Assembly (NCBI RefSeq): GCF_002776525.5
Contig: NC_045441.1
Location: 132,901,768 to 132,965,767 of the forward strand
Direction: 5' to 3'
Origin: Piliocolobus tephrosceles
Taxonomy: Eukaryota; Chordata; Mammalia; Primates; Cercopithecidae
DNA: 64,000 bases
Part shown: positions 36,167 through 48,185 of the stretch, piece after piece
Layout: the number at the start of each line of letters is the position of its first letter
Numbering within the stretch: position 1 is the stretch's first letter
The notes under the pieces: generated by a model
The model's input: only the letters and a program-made list of their open reading frames with translations
What the model was told of the DNA's origin: nothing
The model's database searches: none
Position numbers and translations under genes: made by a program

Positions 36167-39100
36167 AGAGTTTAAGGTGAGGGAGTCACCATATTGAAAT
36201 TCCTGAATGAAAGAAAAAGAAATGAAGGTGAAAAATGAAAGAAAAAAAGAAGAAGAAAAAGTAAGAGAAGCCTAATAAACACAGCATAATTGGCCTGCAG
36301 AGATTTTCTCTCTGAGGGGAAAGAAAATAATTTCTAAATCCTGCCTCTTGCCCAGCCCTCTCTTCCTGGGGTAGTGCTGACCTCTTGTCATCTCCAGTGC
36401 TGTATTAGAACCTTGAGCCATGAACCCAGGGTTTCCTCCTTAACACACACAGCTGCTTCCTAGACTTTTAAGCCTTATGTGACAATAGGAATGAATTTGG
36501 TTGGTGGAACGATAAAAGTCTCATTTTGGCAATTGGTTCCAAGAAACCATAGCTTGAATAGCCAAATTGAGGAGGAAGTTATTTTCAGATACCTCTGAGA
36601 AGAAAAGCACCCAGCATAAGGCTTTGACAGCTTTCACAGGAATCACCAAGCTTAGCTGGTCATGTTTCCTGCATCCCACCGCAGCACACAGCAGCACTAA
36701 CTCCTGGAAATGTGGACTAGAGGACAGGTTTGTGTTGACTAGCTCATAAATGATGATGGTCATAAGGTAACTTCATCAGAATAACCAAAGTGTATGTTGC
36801 TGCCAGCACTGTGGCTATACCTAAGGAAGTTGGGATTGGGAGAGCAACTCAGTCAATCGACATTTTGGGAAAAACTCAAGTTTTTCATGTGGTTTTGTAT
36901 TTTGAAAAGAACACTTGTAATTCATCACCATAGGAAGCCTGAATCATAAACTCAGGAAGAAAAGGTGATACAGGAATGCCGTTCGCCTTCACTATTATTG
37001 TCAATTATAACATTGCCACCTTACTTTAGAAAATCTGCTTAACTTTTATTTACATACCAAATTTTCAAAAATGTTTTAAGCTTTATTATTTTATTTTTTG
37101 CTCTTTTTCTTAAGAAACCATTATTTTTACCATTAGCATTATATTCTTATCTCATTAAGGATACATATATTGCCACCCTCCAATGAATTAGGAAAGATTT
37201 GAACCTATGCTCCCTTTAGACAGATCAAGAAAAGAGTTAATGAGAGATGAACTGGCAAATGCAAATTCATTGGCAAAGCAGTTCATTCACTCCCAGGAAG
37301 AGGCCGTTAAAAAAAAAAATAACGAAGATGATACAGAAATATGACATGCTAACTACAGGTATTTTTATTTTATCTTTAATCAATACCTTCTTGGGCCTTT
37401 CTGGCCAAAAATCAGGGATTACTAAATTTTGTCGAACCTTTATTTTTATTTTTGTTAAGAAGTAAAAGGTTTAAAACTCCAAGAGATTAATGTCAGTTGG
37501 TTTTTTCAACCAGGTTTCCTTATTTGGTACCTGAGATCCATTAAGGCATCATCAAATATACACTTCTCTGTTAGTTTCAACCCTTTGCTGATGAAATTCC
37601 TTTATATGAATTGTTTCATAGGTCATAGAAGAACTGACTACTACTCCATTGAATTTTCAGAACTAGTTTATAAAATATTGTCTGTTTATGGCCAAGTCAC
37701 ATTGACAGGTCCCAGGCATTGATTTTCCCCTTTGAGATGAGGCAGTACCTGCAGTACCTGTCAGTTATGCTTTCATAATTTGACTATTTTATTCACTAGG
37801 GATTAAAAAAGGGTAGGTTTTTTCTTTCTTTGATACAAATATTATGAAGTGATTTATTAATCTTTTGAAGCTTTAGAGTAAATTTTAAAGAATTAAAAAA
37901 CATTTAGTACTTTTATTGCCTCCTCTCATTGTAACTTACATAAATTATCTCTTGGGATAGGAATGGTTTATTAAGCTTAATTTATTCAAAGGTGAATAAA
38001 GGATTATCATATCCAAATGCCCATTGACTTTTTGTCTGCTAGCTTATCCAAGTGCTCTGGACACCCTATTTATCTGCAGTTAATGGCACTACCTGACCAC
38101 AGATGGAAAGTAGGTAATATTTGGTTGGAATATTTGGGTCTAAGTTTCATTTTCTTTTGCCACAAGACAGAGTAATTAAAAAATAGAATATGTGGGAAAT
38201 TTAGAATAGGCTTTGGTAAGACCATAAAATGTTTCCGAATCATTTGTGATTTGAATAAAGTGCAAACACAGATTACTAAGAGTTTCAAAGAGCATTTTTG
38301 AATACTAGAGCCCTTGAACTTTCCAAAATACTGTTTATCATCAGTATTAGAAAGTTTGGAGATGGTATTGAGCAGGCTAGAGTGTTGCCTTTTGGTTCTG
38401 TGAGCCACAATAGAAGGAGAACAGTACAAAGATAAGAGAAGACAAAGTTTTCCAAGGGAGGGGAACAGCAAAGTATTTGAGATGAAAACAAGAATAAAGG
38501 GAATTGAGAGAAAAAGAGCGAGAGATAATCAATAGTCATTTCAATGAGTTAATTCCAGTTAATTATTTTCCATCACACTGTGGTCTCCAAACCATATCTG
38601 TCACTATCCAGGACATAATACAAATAGAACTGGTGGGAATATGCAACTAGATGACCATTATCTCTCAGTTAATAGGCTAATACTTCTAGCAAATATGTAA
38701 GTTCTTATCATTTATTAGGGAAGATAGTAGATGCATCACTGACATATAGTTTCTGGACAGTCAGAGCCTGCTGTTAACACATACTCTGCTACTTTTCTGC
38801 AGGAGGATAAAAATGACATTGGGCATTCTTTCCTCTTACCTTATCATCCAGATAAGAGACTTTTGACAGCTTTTAATCACTTAAAAATCTATTTTATGTT
38901 TGCTTTCTAAGATGAAGCCCCAAGTTTCTAATTATAAATGGATAAAAATGGGGCAACATAGTTTTGTAGTTAGATAATTCAGAGATCAAAAAATTTAAAA
39001 CGTGTTCGTAACTGTTAGGTTACTTTACTATGGATTCTGAGACAGTAAGGAGGGAAAAACGGGTATCCAACAAAGAAGTAAGCAAACTTTATAATTAGAA

Positions 39101-39365
39101 ATTGGATGTAAAAGAAGAGATTCCAGTTTCACAGTTGATTTGTTTAAGTCAAGCGTCCACTCATTTTAATAAAATCTTCCCCACTTAAGGAAGAAGAGGT
39201 GTTTTTCCTCAATGAATGCGAACATCTACAGGTTCTATTGTGGCCAGAACCTTCAAGGAGATGTATATAATCTGGAAAACCACATCACTTAATATTAGAT
39301 GGGCTACCTGGTGTAAATGACCTCATAAAGCCTCTGCCGCCCTGAAGTTCTGGGACTGACTGATT
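36167..39365. other. Unique sequence upstream of the second OR
   Basis: 3.2 kb of mostly single-copy sequence; promoter and 5' non-coding exons of the OR at 39395 may lie here but cannot be picked out. The block at 36280-36350 (ATAATTGGCCTGCAGAGATTTT, CCAGCCCTC) resembles 50389-50480 (ATAATTGGCCTCCTGAGATTT, CCAGCCCTG) and may be a trace of the duplication that made the two OR copies. Confidence 0.4.
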
Positions 39366-39388
39366 TATGACTTGGGTTTGGTCCTCAG
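39366..39388 (+). promoter_or_regulatory. Likely splice acceptor for the second OR exon
   Basis: A T-rich stretch ends in GGTCCTCAG at 39380-39388, 6 bases before the ATG. Position and form match the acceptor of OR coding exons, but the pyrimidine tract is weaker than in the OR2F1 copy and is broken by G runs. The paralogue at 56371 has a comparable CATCTTTAG at 56344-56352. Confidence 0.45.
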
Positions 39389-39394
39389 AGGCTC

Positions 39395-40330
39395 ATGGGT
39401 AGAGAAAACCAGACATGGATGTGTGAATTCATTCTGCTTGGATTGTCCAGTGCCTGGGAGACTCAGGTCTTCCTCTTTGTCCTGTTCCTGGCCATGTATC
39501 TGGTGACTGTGCTGGGGAACTTCCTCATCCTCCTCCTTATCAGGCTGGACAGCAGGCTCAATACACCCATGTACTTCTTCCTTGGTGTCCTGTCATTTGT
39601 GGACATCTGTTATACCAATAGCACTGTCCCACAGATGCTTGTTCACTTTCTGTCAGCCCGGAAGTCCATTCCATTCCACAGCTGTGTGCTCCAGCTGTGT
39701 GTCTCCTTGGCAATGGGCAGCATGGAGTTCTTCCTGCTGGGGGCCATGGCCTATGACCGCTATGTGGCCATGTGCCACCCACTGCACTACACACTCATCA
39801 TGCATGGAGGGCTGTGCGTGGGGCTGGCGGCCGGCTGCCTGGTGGCTGGCTTCTCAAATTCACTGATGGAAACAATTACCACCTTCCAGCTTCCCCTGTG
39901 TCACAATGTTATCAATCACTTTGCCTGTGAGACCTTAGCAGCGCTACGGCTAGCCTGCGTGGACGTCTCCTTCAACAAGGCCATGTTGGCCGTCTCAGGG
40001 TTTCTGGTGATCCTGCTTCCCTGTTCACTGGTCCTATTCTCCTATGCTCGCATAGTTGCTACTATTCTTCGTATTCCTTCTGCCCAGGGACGCCGCAAAG
40101 CCTTTGGGACCTGCGCCTCTCACCTCACTGTGGTTTGCATGTGCTTTGGGGCTACAATGTTCACCTACATGAGACCTGTGGGTGGCTCCTCCGTGGAACA
40201 GGAGAAGATGGTTGCCCTCTTTTATGCCGTCGTGACTCCAATGCTTAATCCCTTAATCTACAGCCTGAGGAACAACGACGTGCGGAGTGTCTTACAAAGA
40301 GTGTTGGAAAAATTTAGTGAAAAAGGATGA
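39395..40330 (+). CDS. Olfactory receptor, OR2 family (OR2Q-like), intact
   Basis: A complete odorant receptor of 311 residues, single exon, no internal stops. Hallmarks are all present: NQT at 5-7, GN at 41-42, NTPMYFF (56-62; the usual His of LHTPMY is Asn), MAYDRYVAMC (118-127), Cys97 paired with Cys178, SY (216-217), KAFGTCASHL (235-244) and PMLNPLIY (282-289). The N terminus (ENQTW, EFILLGLSS) is close to the OR2F1-like gene at 16923, which places it in family OR2. Human OR2F1 is followed by OR2Q1P, a pseudogene as I recall, so this may be an intact orthologue; that is inference from order and family, and no symbol is given. The ATG at 39395 lies 6 bases after a likely splice acceptor. 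Residues 114-197 are encoded by a tract almost identical to the broken paralogue at 56371. It probably acts as a functional odour receptor; the ligand cannot be read from sequence. Confidence 0.9.
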   Translation: MGRENQTWMCEFILLGLSSAWETQVFLFVLFLAMYLVTVLGNFLILLLIRLDSRLNTPMYFFLGVLSFVDICYTNSTVPQMLVHFLSARKSIPFHSCVLQLCVSLAMGSMEFFLLGAMAYDRYVAMCHPLHYTLIMHGGLCVGLAAGCLVAGFSNSLMETITTFQLPLCHNVINHFACETLAALRLACVDVSFNKAMLAVSGFLVILLPCSLVLFSYARIVATILRIPSAQGRRKAFGTCASHLTVVCMCFGATMFTYMRPVGGSSVEQEKMVALFYAVVTPMLNPLIYSLRNNDVRSVLQRVLEKFSEKG

Positions 40331-40634
40331 AGATTCAATGATTTTCTCCTCCCTTCCAACAGCCCAAAGAAAGACATGACAAAGAAGAAATGATTGCTAT
40401 GCCCTTTCTCCTAAGATTTTCTGACAAGGTAGACCAAGGGGAGCACGTTTTTGTACACTGGCTCTGGCACTATAGCTCTAAGAATCACAGCCCTGTTAAA
40501 CATGTGGCAAGAAAACAAAATCAAAAAATTCCAATTGTTAAACTGGGATCCACTTGGGAATCTAGCCTCCTAGATTTCACATGCTTCCTCTGTTTCAGGA
40601 AATATAATGTGGACAGGGTGAAGAGCTTCTGAGT

Positions 40635-40825
40635 GAGACCAGCCACACTTTGTGTCTTGACCCTACCTCTCACCAACAATGTGGCTTTGAACGATCTCTG
40701 ACCTCTAGTTCCCTCAGCTATTAAAAGAAGCCATAATACCTAACGTGTGATTATTTTGAACATTATAGATAATCTTTTTAAAATACCTGGCAGAGTGGCT
40801 GGCATAGAGTAAATATTCAACTACT
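40635..40825 (+). repeat. MIR
   Basis: AATGTGGCTTTGAACGATCTCTGACCTCT, CTCAGCTATTAAAAGAAG and TACCTGGCAGAGTGGCTGGCATAGAGTAAATATTC follow the MIR order. It lies about 310 bases after the OR stop codon, as does a MIR after the pseudogene. Confidence 0.75.
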
Positions 40826-42510
40826 TAAAAAACATTTTTAGGGTAAACTATAGGCCTAAGTATTATGCAATCCTCTCTCTCCCATATAGTTATTCAAAAT
40901 GGGCTTTATAAAATTGCTGTGGATACAGTGGCTTGCTGTTCTCTGTCTGCTCCAAGTGATCTTACCCAGACTCGTGGCATCTATCACCTATCTATCCACA
41001 CATCTATAATGAAGTTCTGAATTTTCTTAGTTCCAGGATAGGCAAGATCTTTCTCATGGGCTCCAAACATGTGTGTCCAATTGCTTGCTTAATAACAGTT
41101 ATGGAAAATGAATCGCATTCTTAACATAGCTAAACTGGTACTATTGTGCTTGCTTCCTCTACGGCAAACTGCTCATCTCTTGCCCCAGTATACTGTCACT
41201 ATATCAGTAAAAGGAACACACTCAGAATAATTCTGGATTCCTTCCCTTTACATCTAATTGTCAATGAATTCTGTTAGCTTTGTCAACAATTTTATATGAT
41301 TGATCTGCTTTCTCTGTTTCCATCTCTACTTTCCACATTTTATTCTTTACACAATAGCTTAATTTTTAAATTACTATTTGTTTTTATGTAAAATAAAATA
41401 CAGAAGCAGGAAACCACACTAAACACTTGTGTAACTTAGTGAATTACTATTAGCCAACCTGCTTGTCAGCACTGCTCAGATCAAAAATAGAACTACCAGC
41501 TATTGCAGAAGCCCCTCCATGTGCCCCATCCTAATCACCCAACCCCTTTTCCCAATAGTAACTACTATGCTGATCTTCGTAGTAATCACTTTCTTGCACG
41601 TCTTTATGGCTTTAGTGCCCAAACAAACATCCCTAGTCCATCTAGTTTAGTTCTGCACATTTCTACTTCGTATGTTTTCAAAGTCTCTTCAACCTGTAGG
41701 TCCCCTCCAACTCTTTCTTTTTGCTGCAATTTATTTGTTGGGTAACCTGGGCCCTTTGACCTGGCGAGGACACCTTTATCTGAGAAAATAAATTAGGCTA
41801 CATCTCCTGCTTAGAACAAAATGCAAATTCTTCCTGTGCAGGGCCTGTTATGGTCCAGCTGCAGTTCCCTCCCCATTTGCACCTGCATCCTGTCTCCCCT
41901 TTTTCACTGCATGTGTTCATCCATCAAGGGTTGGAAGAAAACAGGTAAATCTCTATAAAAAGAAAATGTGATTTTCTACAAGTCATAGGTATTGTTGGAG
42001 AAAATGATTCTAGACCTACAAGATATTTGTGTGTGAAATCTTAGACTTAATCTAATTTATTTATACATATTGCCTTTCGCTGGAAATTTTGAATTCTATA
42101 GATTACTGGCATCAATAACTCTGCTAAAAATTGTGTAAATTTTCAAAAATAAAGCTGTTTTGATCTCCTACTTTTCAAAAGAAGAAAAGCTGCTTTTGCA
42201 GTGGAAGGGGCAGTGTTGTCTTGGCAAGTTAGACTGTAAGCTTCTTGAGAGCAAGGCGGATGCTCCTTGTAGTCACAGTGCCTAACAATGCTGTTAAATT
42301 CATGCTCATTGAATAATTTATCAATGGACATGTTCTTTGCTATTTTAGGAGTTGCCTTTTATGAAGTGTATAAAGATCATATATGTTAGAATTAAGATAT
42401 TAGAAAATAAGGCTTTTAAAAATCTCATGTGCAGAGATAATTGGTTAATAATACTCGTCAGTATATGGAATAACACGAGGGACTTCTTACTAATTTTTGA
42501 AAATTTATTA
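40826..42510. repeat. Intergenic with L1M and L2 remnants
   Basis: About 41360-41700 looks like antisense L1M 3' sequence. 41815-41945 (ATGCAAATTCTTCCTGTGCAGGG) and 42225-42335 (GACTGTAAGCTTCTTGAGAGCAAGG) are sense L2 pieces. No gene is seen. Confidence 0.45.
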
Positions 42511-42825
42511 CAGTCATGTATTGCTTAAATGACAGAGACATGCTATGAGAAATGTGTTATTAGGCGATTTTGTCATTATGCAAACACCATAGAGTTGTGT
42601 ACCATAGGTACACAAACACAGTGTAGGCAATTTTAACACAGTGGTAAATATTTGTGTTTCCAAATATATCTAAACATAGAAAAGGTAATGTGTTGCTACA
42701 ACGTTGTAGTAGCTGCGAAGTCACTAGGCAATAAGAATTTTTCAGCTCCATTATAATTTTATGGGACCACCATAGTATATGAGGTCAGTCATTGAGCAAA
42801 ACATTGTTATGCTGCATATTGCATT
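42511..42825 (+). mobile_element. Tigger-like DNA transposon (non-autonomous)
   Basis: CAGTCATGTATTGCTTAAATGAC at the left and GTCATTGAGCAAAACATTGTTATGC at the right are imperfect inverted ends. GTTATTAGGCGATTTTGTCATTATGC and ATCTAAACATAGAAAAGGTA lie between. It belongs to the same family as 22596-22850. Confidence 0.65.
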
Positions 42826-42999
42826 AATTCGCTTATATCTTATTTGTAATGTCTGTTTCTTCCTGGTCTTTTGGCCAACTATTCTAATTTGTTAATGCAA
42901 TAAATATATTTTGAGAGTGAATTTATCCATTTTTTAAAAAAATGTGTTATGCTGTTATCTGATTCTATGTATTCATTTTCTCCACTCAACACTGTATTT

Positions 43000-43315
43000 T
43001 TTATTGTTTTTTTGTTGGTTGGTTGGTTTGTTTTGAGATGGAGTCTCACTCTGTCACCCAGGCTGGAGTGCAGTGGCACTATCTCAGCTCACTGCAACCT
43101 CTGTCTTCTGGGTTCAAGCAATTCTCCTCCCTCAGCCTCCCGAGTAGCTGGGACTACAGGCACATGCTGCCATGGCCGACTAATTTTTTGTATTTTACTA
43201 GAGATGGGGTTTCACTCTGTTGCCCTGGCTGGTCAGGAACTCTTGAGCTCAGACAGTCCTCCCGCCTTGGCCTCCCAAAGTGCTGGGATTACAGAGGTGA
43301 GCCACCATGCCCAGG
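43000..43315 (-). mobile_element. Alu (AluS-like)
   Basis: Antisense Alu, GAGATGGAGTCTCACTCTGTC to GCCACCATGCCCAGG, with a (GGTT)n stretch derived from the tail at about 43013-43032. Confidence 0.93.
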
Positions 43316-43699
43316 TTCAACAATATAAAGATTCATACATATTGCTAGTCTACTACTTCTAATTGTTCACAGTGATCAATTATGAATCCATGGTGTTCAC
43401 AATATTCTGGCTATCATTCCTGGTAGCTAAATATCCAACTCCCCAGCACCCTGGCATTCATATCACGATACAGGCTCACTTAAAGACCTGTGTGGAAATT
43501 TCTTGGGTGTATTTCCACAGGAACTAAGTTGCTAGGTCATAGTGATCTCTAGAATGGCTTTATAACTCTATACTCCTACTTCAGTGCACAATCATTCCTT
43601 ATGTACAACTTCAACAACACTCGGCATGTTTTTATTTTTTTTTTAGCTAAAAAGATAAAATTGTTTTATTTTCCATTACTCTGAAAAGTAATCAGACAC

Positions 43700-44495
43700 G
43701 GAGTTTCATTCTCATGTTTTTCTCAGGCTGAGTTCCTGATTCCCACCCACTCTCACGCTGTATCATTCTGTTCATGCCTTCCTCATCTCAGTTCATGGTA
43801 ACTTCCTCATCGCAGTGATGAGTCCATTCACCACTCCTGTTTTTCATACCTGACTCCAATCTGCAAAAATATCCTGTTGCCCCTACCTTCAAAATATGTG
43901 CAGAATATGATCACTTCTCACCTCTGTGATCACTCTGTGGTATGAAACACCACCGTCTCCCACTTGGGTTACCGCGGTAGCCTTCAACAAGTTTCTCTGC
44001 TTCACTCTTATGTCCCAGCACTCAGAGGGAACCTTTTAAAATATAACTCAGGCCATGTCATTACCCTGCTCACACCCTGCATTTACTGAAAACAAAATCC
44101 AAAGTATTCTTTGTGGAGATGGGTCTGTTTTCTAACTATACTCTTTTCCTGGGATGCTCTTTCGTTGGATAGCCACTTCCTCACCTCTGCTGATTTTTCA
44201 TTCAACCATCATCTTCAACGAGATTTACATGACTGACCTATTTGTTACAACAAACTTCCTTCCTGACCCACACTCCCACTCCTTCTTCTCTTGATTTATT
44301 TTTTCCAAAGAACTTACCTTTTCTAGCATTTTTGTAATTTATGCATTTTTAAATGTAGGTTTCCCTACACTGTCCCATATATAAACCCCTTGAAGGCAGG
44401 GCTCTTTGTTTTGTAAACTAGTATATGCCAAGTCTCTAAAATAGTGCCTGTCTCATAGTAGGCACAAAATATATGTTTTCTGAGTGAGTGAAGCA
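43700..44495 (+). repeat. L2 fragments
   Basis: CAGGCCATGTCATTACCCTGCTCA, TCCTGGGATGCTCTTTC, AACCCCTTGAAGGCAGGGCTC, GTAGGCACAAAATATATGTTTTCTGAGTGAGTGAA follow L2 in order to its 3' end. Confidence 0.6.
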
Positions 44496-44499
44496 AACT

Positions 44500-44912
44500 G
44501 TTAGCTGTTTGGGTTTTTATTGTTGTACACTGCATGTTCATTTTCTTTGCCCATTTTTCCTTTGGGTTGTTTGCCATTTCTTTATTGATAGATATATTAT
44601 AGATGTTAGCCCTGTTCTGTTATACCCACTGCAAATACATGCTTCTAATCTGTCATCCCTCTGTTCACTTTATCCATAGAGTCCTTTGTTGAACAGAAGG
44701 CCTTCATTTTGAGGCAATCAAATGCATCACTTTTTTATTCTGTGATTTGTGCTTTGGAAGTTTGTTTTCCTAAAAAGAAAAAATTCTGCATGTAGGTCAT
44801 AAAATACTATATTTTTTATTTAATTAGGTTTTTAGTTTTACCTATTACAATATTTCTTTAGTATAGCTGACATTCACTTTTAAATATTTGTGAAATATAG
44901 ATCCAATGTTAT
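44500..44912 (-). repeat. L1M fragment, left of MER11
   Basis: Antisense ORF2 end text (TTTCTTTGCCCATTTTTCC, GATATATTATAGATGTTAGCCC). It continues after the MER11 LTR at 45983. Confidence 0.6.
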
Positions 44913-44918
44913 CTTTTC

Positions 44919-45976
44919 TATCGGGGGAAACAGCCCCCAATATTTCAACATAGGTTCTTTTCTATTTTCCCTGAGTGTTGGCTGGTCTGAGAAATAAAGA
45001 GAAAGAGTACAAAGAGAAGAATTTTACAGCTGGGCCACCAGGGGTGACATCACATATCAGCAGGTTCCGTGATGCCCACCTGAGCTGCAAAACCAGCAAA
45101 TTTTTATTAGGGATTCTAAAAGGGGAGGGAGTATATGAACAGGGAGTAAGTCACAAAGATCACATGCTTCAAAGGGCAATAAAAGATCACAAGGCAAAGG
45201 CAAAATTAGAATTCCTGATGAGGGTCTGTGTCCCACTGTGTATGCATTGTCTTGATAAACATCTTAACAGGAAACAGGGTTTGAGAGCAGATAGCCAGTC
45301 TGACTAGAATTTCCAGGCTGGAATTTCCCAATCCTAGTAAGCCTGAGGGCACTGTGGGAGACCAGGGCATATTTCAGTCCTTATCTCAACTGCATAAGAC
45401 AGACACTCCCAGAGCAGCCGTCTATAGACCTACCCCCAGGAATGCATTCCTTCCCCAGGGCTATTCCTTGCTGGGAAAATAATTCAGCAATATTTCTCCC
45501 ACTCACACATCCATCTATAGGTTTTCTGTGAGAAGAAAAATATGGCTGTATTCTACCCAACCCCACAGGCAGTCAGACCTTATGGTTATCTTTCCTTGTT
45601 CCCTGAAAATTGCTGTTATTCTGTTCTTTTTCAGGGTTCTCTGATTTCATATTGTTCAAACACACATATTTTACAATCAATTTGTACAATAGTGGTCCTG
45701 AAGTGACGTACATTCCCAGCTTACAAAGATAACAGGATTAAGAGATTAAAGTAAAGACAGGCATAAGAAATTATAAGAGTATTGATTGGGGAAGTGATAA
45801 ATGTCCATGAAGTCTTCACAATTTATGTTCAGAGATTGCAGTAAAGACAGGCGTAAGAAATTATAAAAGTATTAATTTTGGGAACTGATAAATGTCCATG
45901 AAATCTTCACAATTTATGTTCTTCTGCCTTGAATCCAGCCAGTCCCTCCGTTTGGGGTCCCTGACTTCCCACAACA
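44919..45976 (-). mobile_element. Solo MER11 LTR (HERVK11 class), complete
   Basis: A full-length long terminal repeat of an old class II endogenous retrovirus, antisense, with no internal retroviral genes. The + strand ends CCCTGACTTCCCACAACA, the complement of the TGTTGTGGGAAGTCAGGG start typical of HML-type LTRs; its other end begins TATCGGGGGAA, matching the MER11 3' end as I remember it. The flanking hexamer CTTTTC occurs at 44913-44918 and 45977-45982, the 6-bp target duplication expected of this class. Inside are an AATAAA-type signal on the minus strand near 45105 and a two-unit tandem repeat. A solo LTR forms by recombination between the two LTRs of a provirus. The insertion interrupts an older L1. 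Confidence 0.88.
45741..45921 (-). repeat. Two-unit tandem repeat inside the MER11 LTR
   Basis: Units at 45741-45830 and 45831-45921, about 90 bases each, both run from AGAGATT to ATTTATGTTC with scattered differences. Internal tandem blocks are known in MER11 LTRs and can carry enhancer sites. Confidence 0.8.
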
Positions 45977-45982
45977 CTTTTC

Positions 45983-46640
45983 CAGTGTTCCATTTATTAG
46001 GCAATTAATTCTTCACTCATTCATTTGTAATAATTTTAGTGTGTACTAAGTTTACCTATGTCTGGGTCTATCTTTAAACTCTCTATTCATTCTTATTTGT
46101 TTGTTTGTTATTCCATCTGCTCTTAACACCATGCATTCTAGTATTCTATTTTTTAAATTATTTTGGCTTTCAATAAGTCTTCCTGCAGGGTGTGTAAGAC
46201 ATCAAATAACATGAGCATGCCTGTTTTATTTGATCCTTTTTTCAAAGTTAATCCAGCTATTTATAGAGAGATATATTTCATATAAAATTTTGACTAATTT
46301 TAGTCAAAAGTTTCCCAAAAATTTCACCTGAAATTTTAATTGTTTCTAGATTACTTCTGTCTGGAGAACTGATCTTCATAATATTAAATTGTCCAAAACA
46401 AAGCATGAAATATCGTTACAGTTATTCAGAAACTCTTTAATGTCCTATTTATAGTTTTAACACTTTCTCCACATTTGTTCAACAAATATTTGTTAAATAT
46501 TTTTTACATGCTGGACACTATTCTAGGCAAACCAAAATCTCTGCCCTCATGGAGTTTACATTCAACTTAAGGGAAACAGACAATAAAAAAAAGAAATAAT
46601 TAAGATATATGTTATGTTGGATGGTGTTAATTGCTAGGGA
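45983..46640 (-). repeat. L1M fragment, right of MER11, then an ancient repeat
   Basis: Antisense L1 text continues to about 46430. 46470-46600 (CAACAAATATTTGTTAAATA, CTCTGCCCTCATGGAGTTTAC) is an old mammalian repeat I cannot name. Confidence 0.45.
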
Positions 46641-46671
46641 GAAAAATAATAAGGTAGATAAAAAATATTGT

Positions 46672-46957
46672 CTGGGACCGGTGGCTCACGCCTGTAATCC
46701 CAGCACTTTGGGAGGCCGAGGTGGGTGGATCACCTGAGGTCAGGAGTTCAAGACCAGCCTGACCAACATGATGAAATCCTGTCTCTAGTAAAACTACAAA
46801 AATTAGTTGGGCGTGGTGGTCCACTCCTGTACTCCCAGCTACTCAGGAGGCTGAGGGAGAAGAATCGCTTAAGCCTGGGAAGTGGAGGTGTCAGTGAGCC
46901 AAGATCTTGCCACTGTACTCCAGCCTGCGCAACTGGAGGGAGACTCTGTCACAGAAA
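46672..46957 (+). mobile_element. Alu (AluS-like)
   Basis: Sense Alu, CCGGTGGCTCACGCCTGTAATCC to GGGAGACTCTGTCACAG. Its tail has become a GAAA microsatellite. Confidence 0.93.
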
Positions 46958-46990
46958 AAAATGAAAAAGAAAAAGAAAGAAAAAGAAGGA

Positions 46991-47042
<52 letters not shown>

Positions 47043-47046
47043 AAAA
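46958..47046. repeat. (GAAA)n microsatellite
   Basis: About 85 bases of GAAA units with early interruptions, growing out of the Alu tail. Likely polymorphic in length. Confidence 0.95.
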
Positions 47047-47231
47047 GATTGAGAGGACTGAAAGGTCTGGCAAAGAGTGCCATAGAAATCATGTATATTC
47101 TCTGTTAAAAAAACCCTACTTTGTACAATTCCAACTTTATAATTTGTGTTGCTGTTATAAATGACATTTTATTATATTTTTCTAGTTGGTTATTGTTGGT
47201 GTACAGAAATTCCATTGATTTCTTTCTTTAT

Positions 47232-47503
47232 TTTTTTAAGAGACAGTCTGACCTTGTCTCCCAGGCTAGAGTGCAGTGGTGAAATTATAGCTCACTATAG
47301 CCACAAACTCCTGGGCTCAAGCCATACTCCCTGCTCAGCCTTCCAAGTAGCTGGGACTATAGGTGTGCATCACCAAGCATTGCTAAATTTTTTATTTTTT
47401 GTAGAAATAGGGTCTTACTTTGTTGTCCAGGTTGGTCTTGAACTCTTGGCCTCAAGCAGTCCTCCTGCCTTGGCCTCCCAAAGTACTGAAATTACAGGAG
47501 TAG
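47232..47503 (-). mobile_element. AluJ-like element
   Basis: Diverged antisense Alu: AAGAGACAGTCTGACCTTGTC, CTCACTATAGCCACAAACTCC, ACTTTGTTGTCCAGGTTGG, TACTGAAATTACAGG. Confidence 0.88.
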
Positions 47504-47509
47504 TTATTG

Positions 47510-48049
47510 ATATCTGTAAGGTTGGTCTTGTGTCTAGTTCTCCTATTAAAGCTAATAGAGTGTTACAAAAAATGTCCTAGATATATAATATTATCATCTG
47601 TAAATAATGATGGTTTTGCTTACAGTCTTTGTAAATCTTAATTATTTTCTTTTCCTATAGCATAGGTCAGGACCTCTAGTGTCCTGTCTAATTGTAAGCT
47701 GTGAGAATAGGTATCTTTTCTTATTTCTGATTTAAAGAAATGCATACAGAGATTCTCCTTCCAGTACACTGCCGTGGATTTGGAATAGTTAACCTTTACC
47801 AAGTTAAGGAAGTTCCCTTCTAGTTCTGTTTTTAAATGATTTATTAAATCGATGGATAAATACTTTATCAAATGGGTTTTAGTCCATTTATTGAAATAAT
47901 CATATAAATTTTCCACTGTCAGTCTATTAAGTAGTTCATTACATTAGTCAATTATTTTATGGTAAGCCATCCTTGCATCCCTTGGGAAAACCCATATTTT
48001 ATTATGATACATTATTTTTTAAAAATACTCCATTGGATTGCCTTAGCTA
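47510..48049 (-). repeat. L1 ORF2 fragment
   Basis: Antisense text including CATAGGTCAGGACCTCTAGTG, ATTTCTGATTTAAAG and GCCATCCTTGCATCCCTTGG, typical of L1 ORF2. Confidence 0.65.
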
Positions 48050-48185
48050 ACATTTTATAATGTTATATTATATCATTATATAATATTTATTATATTTATA
48101 TTGTGTATAAATATATTATGTATATTATATATAATTATTATATATTATATTACATATTATAATTATATAATATTATATTATAAAC
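48050..48185. repeat. AT-rich palindromic (TATA)n stretch
   Basis: About 135 bases almost only of A and T with many TATA/ATTAT units; it can fold on itself. There is no gene signal. Confidence 0.85.

Noticed and set aside
42949..43362. Frames of 101-137 codons on the + strand
   Set aside because: They are translations of an antisense Alu (ECSGTISAHCNL-type text), as are those at 5041, 7050, 13278, 26663, 46627, 47161 and 60050.
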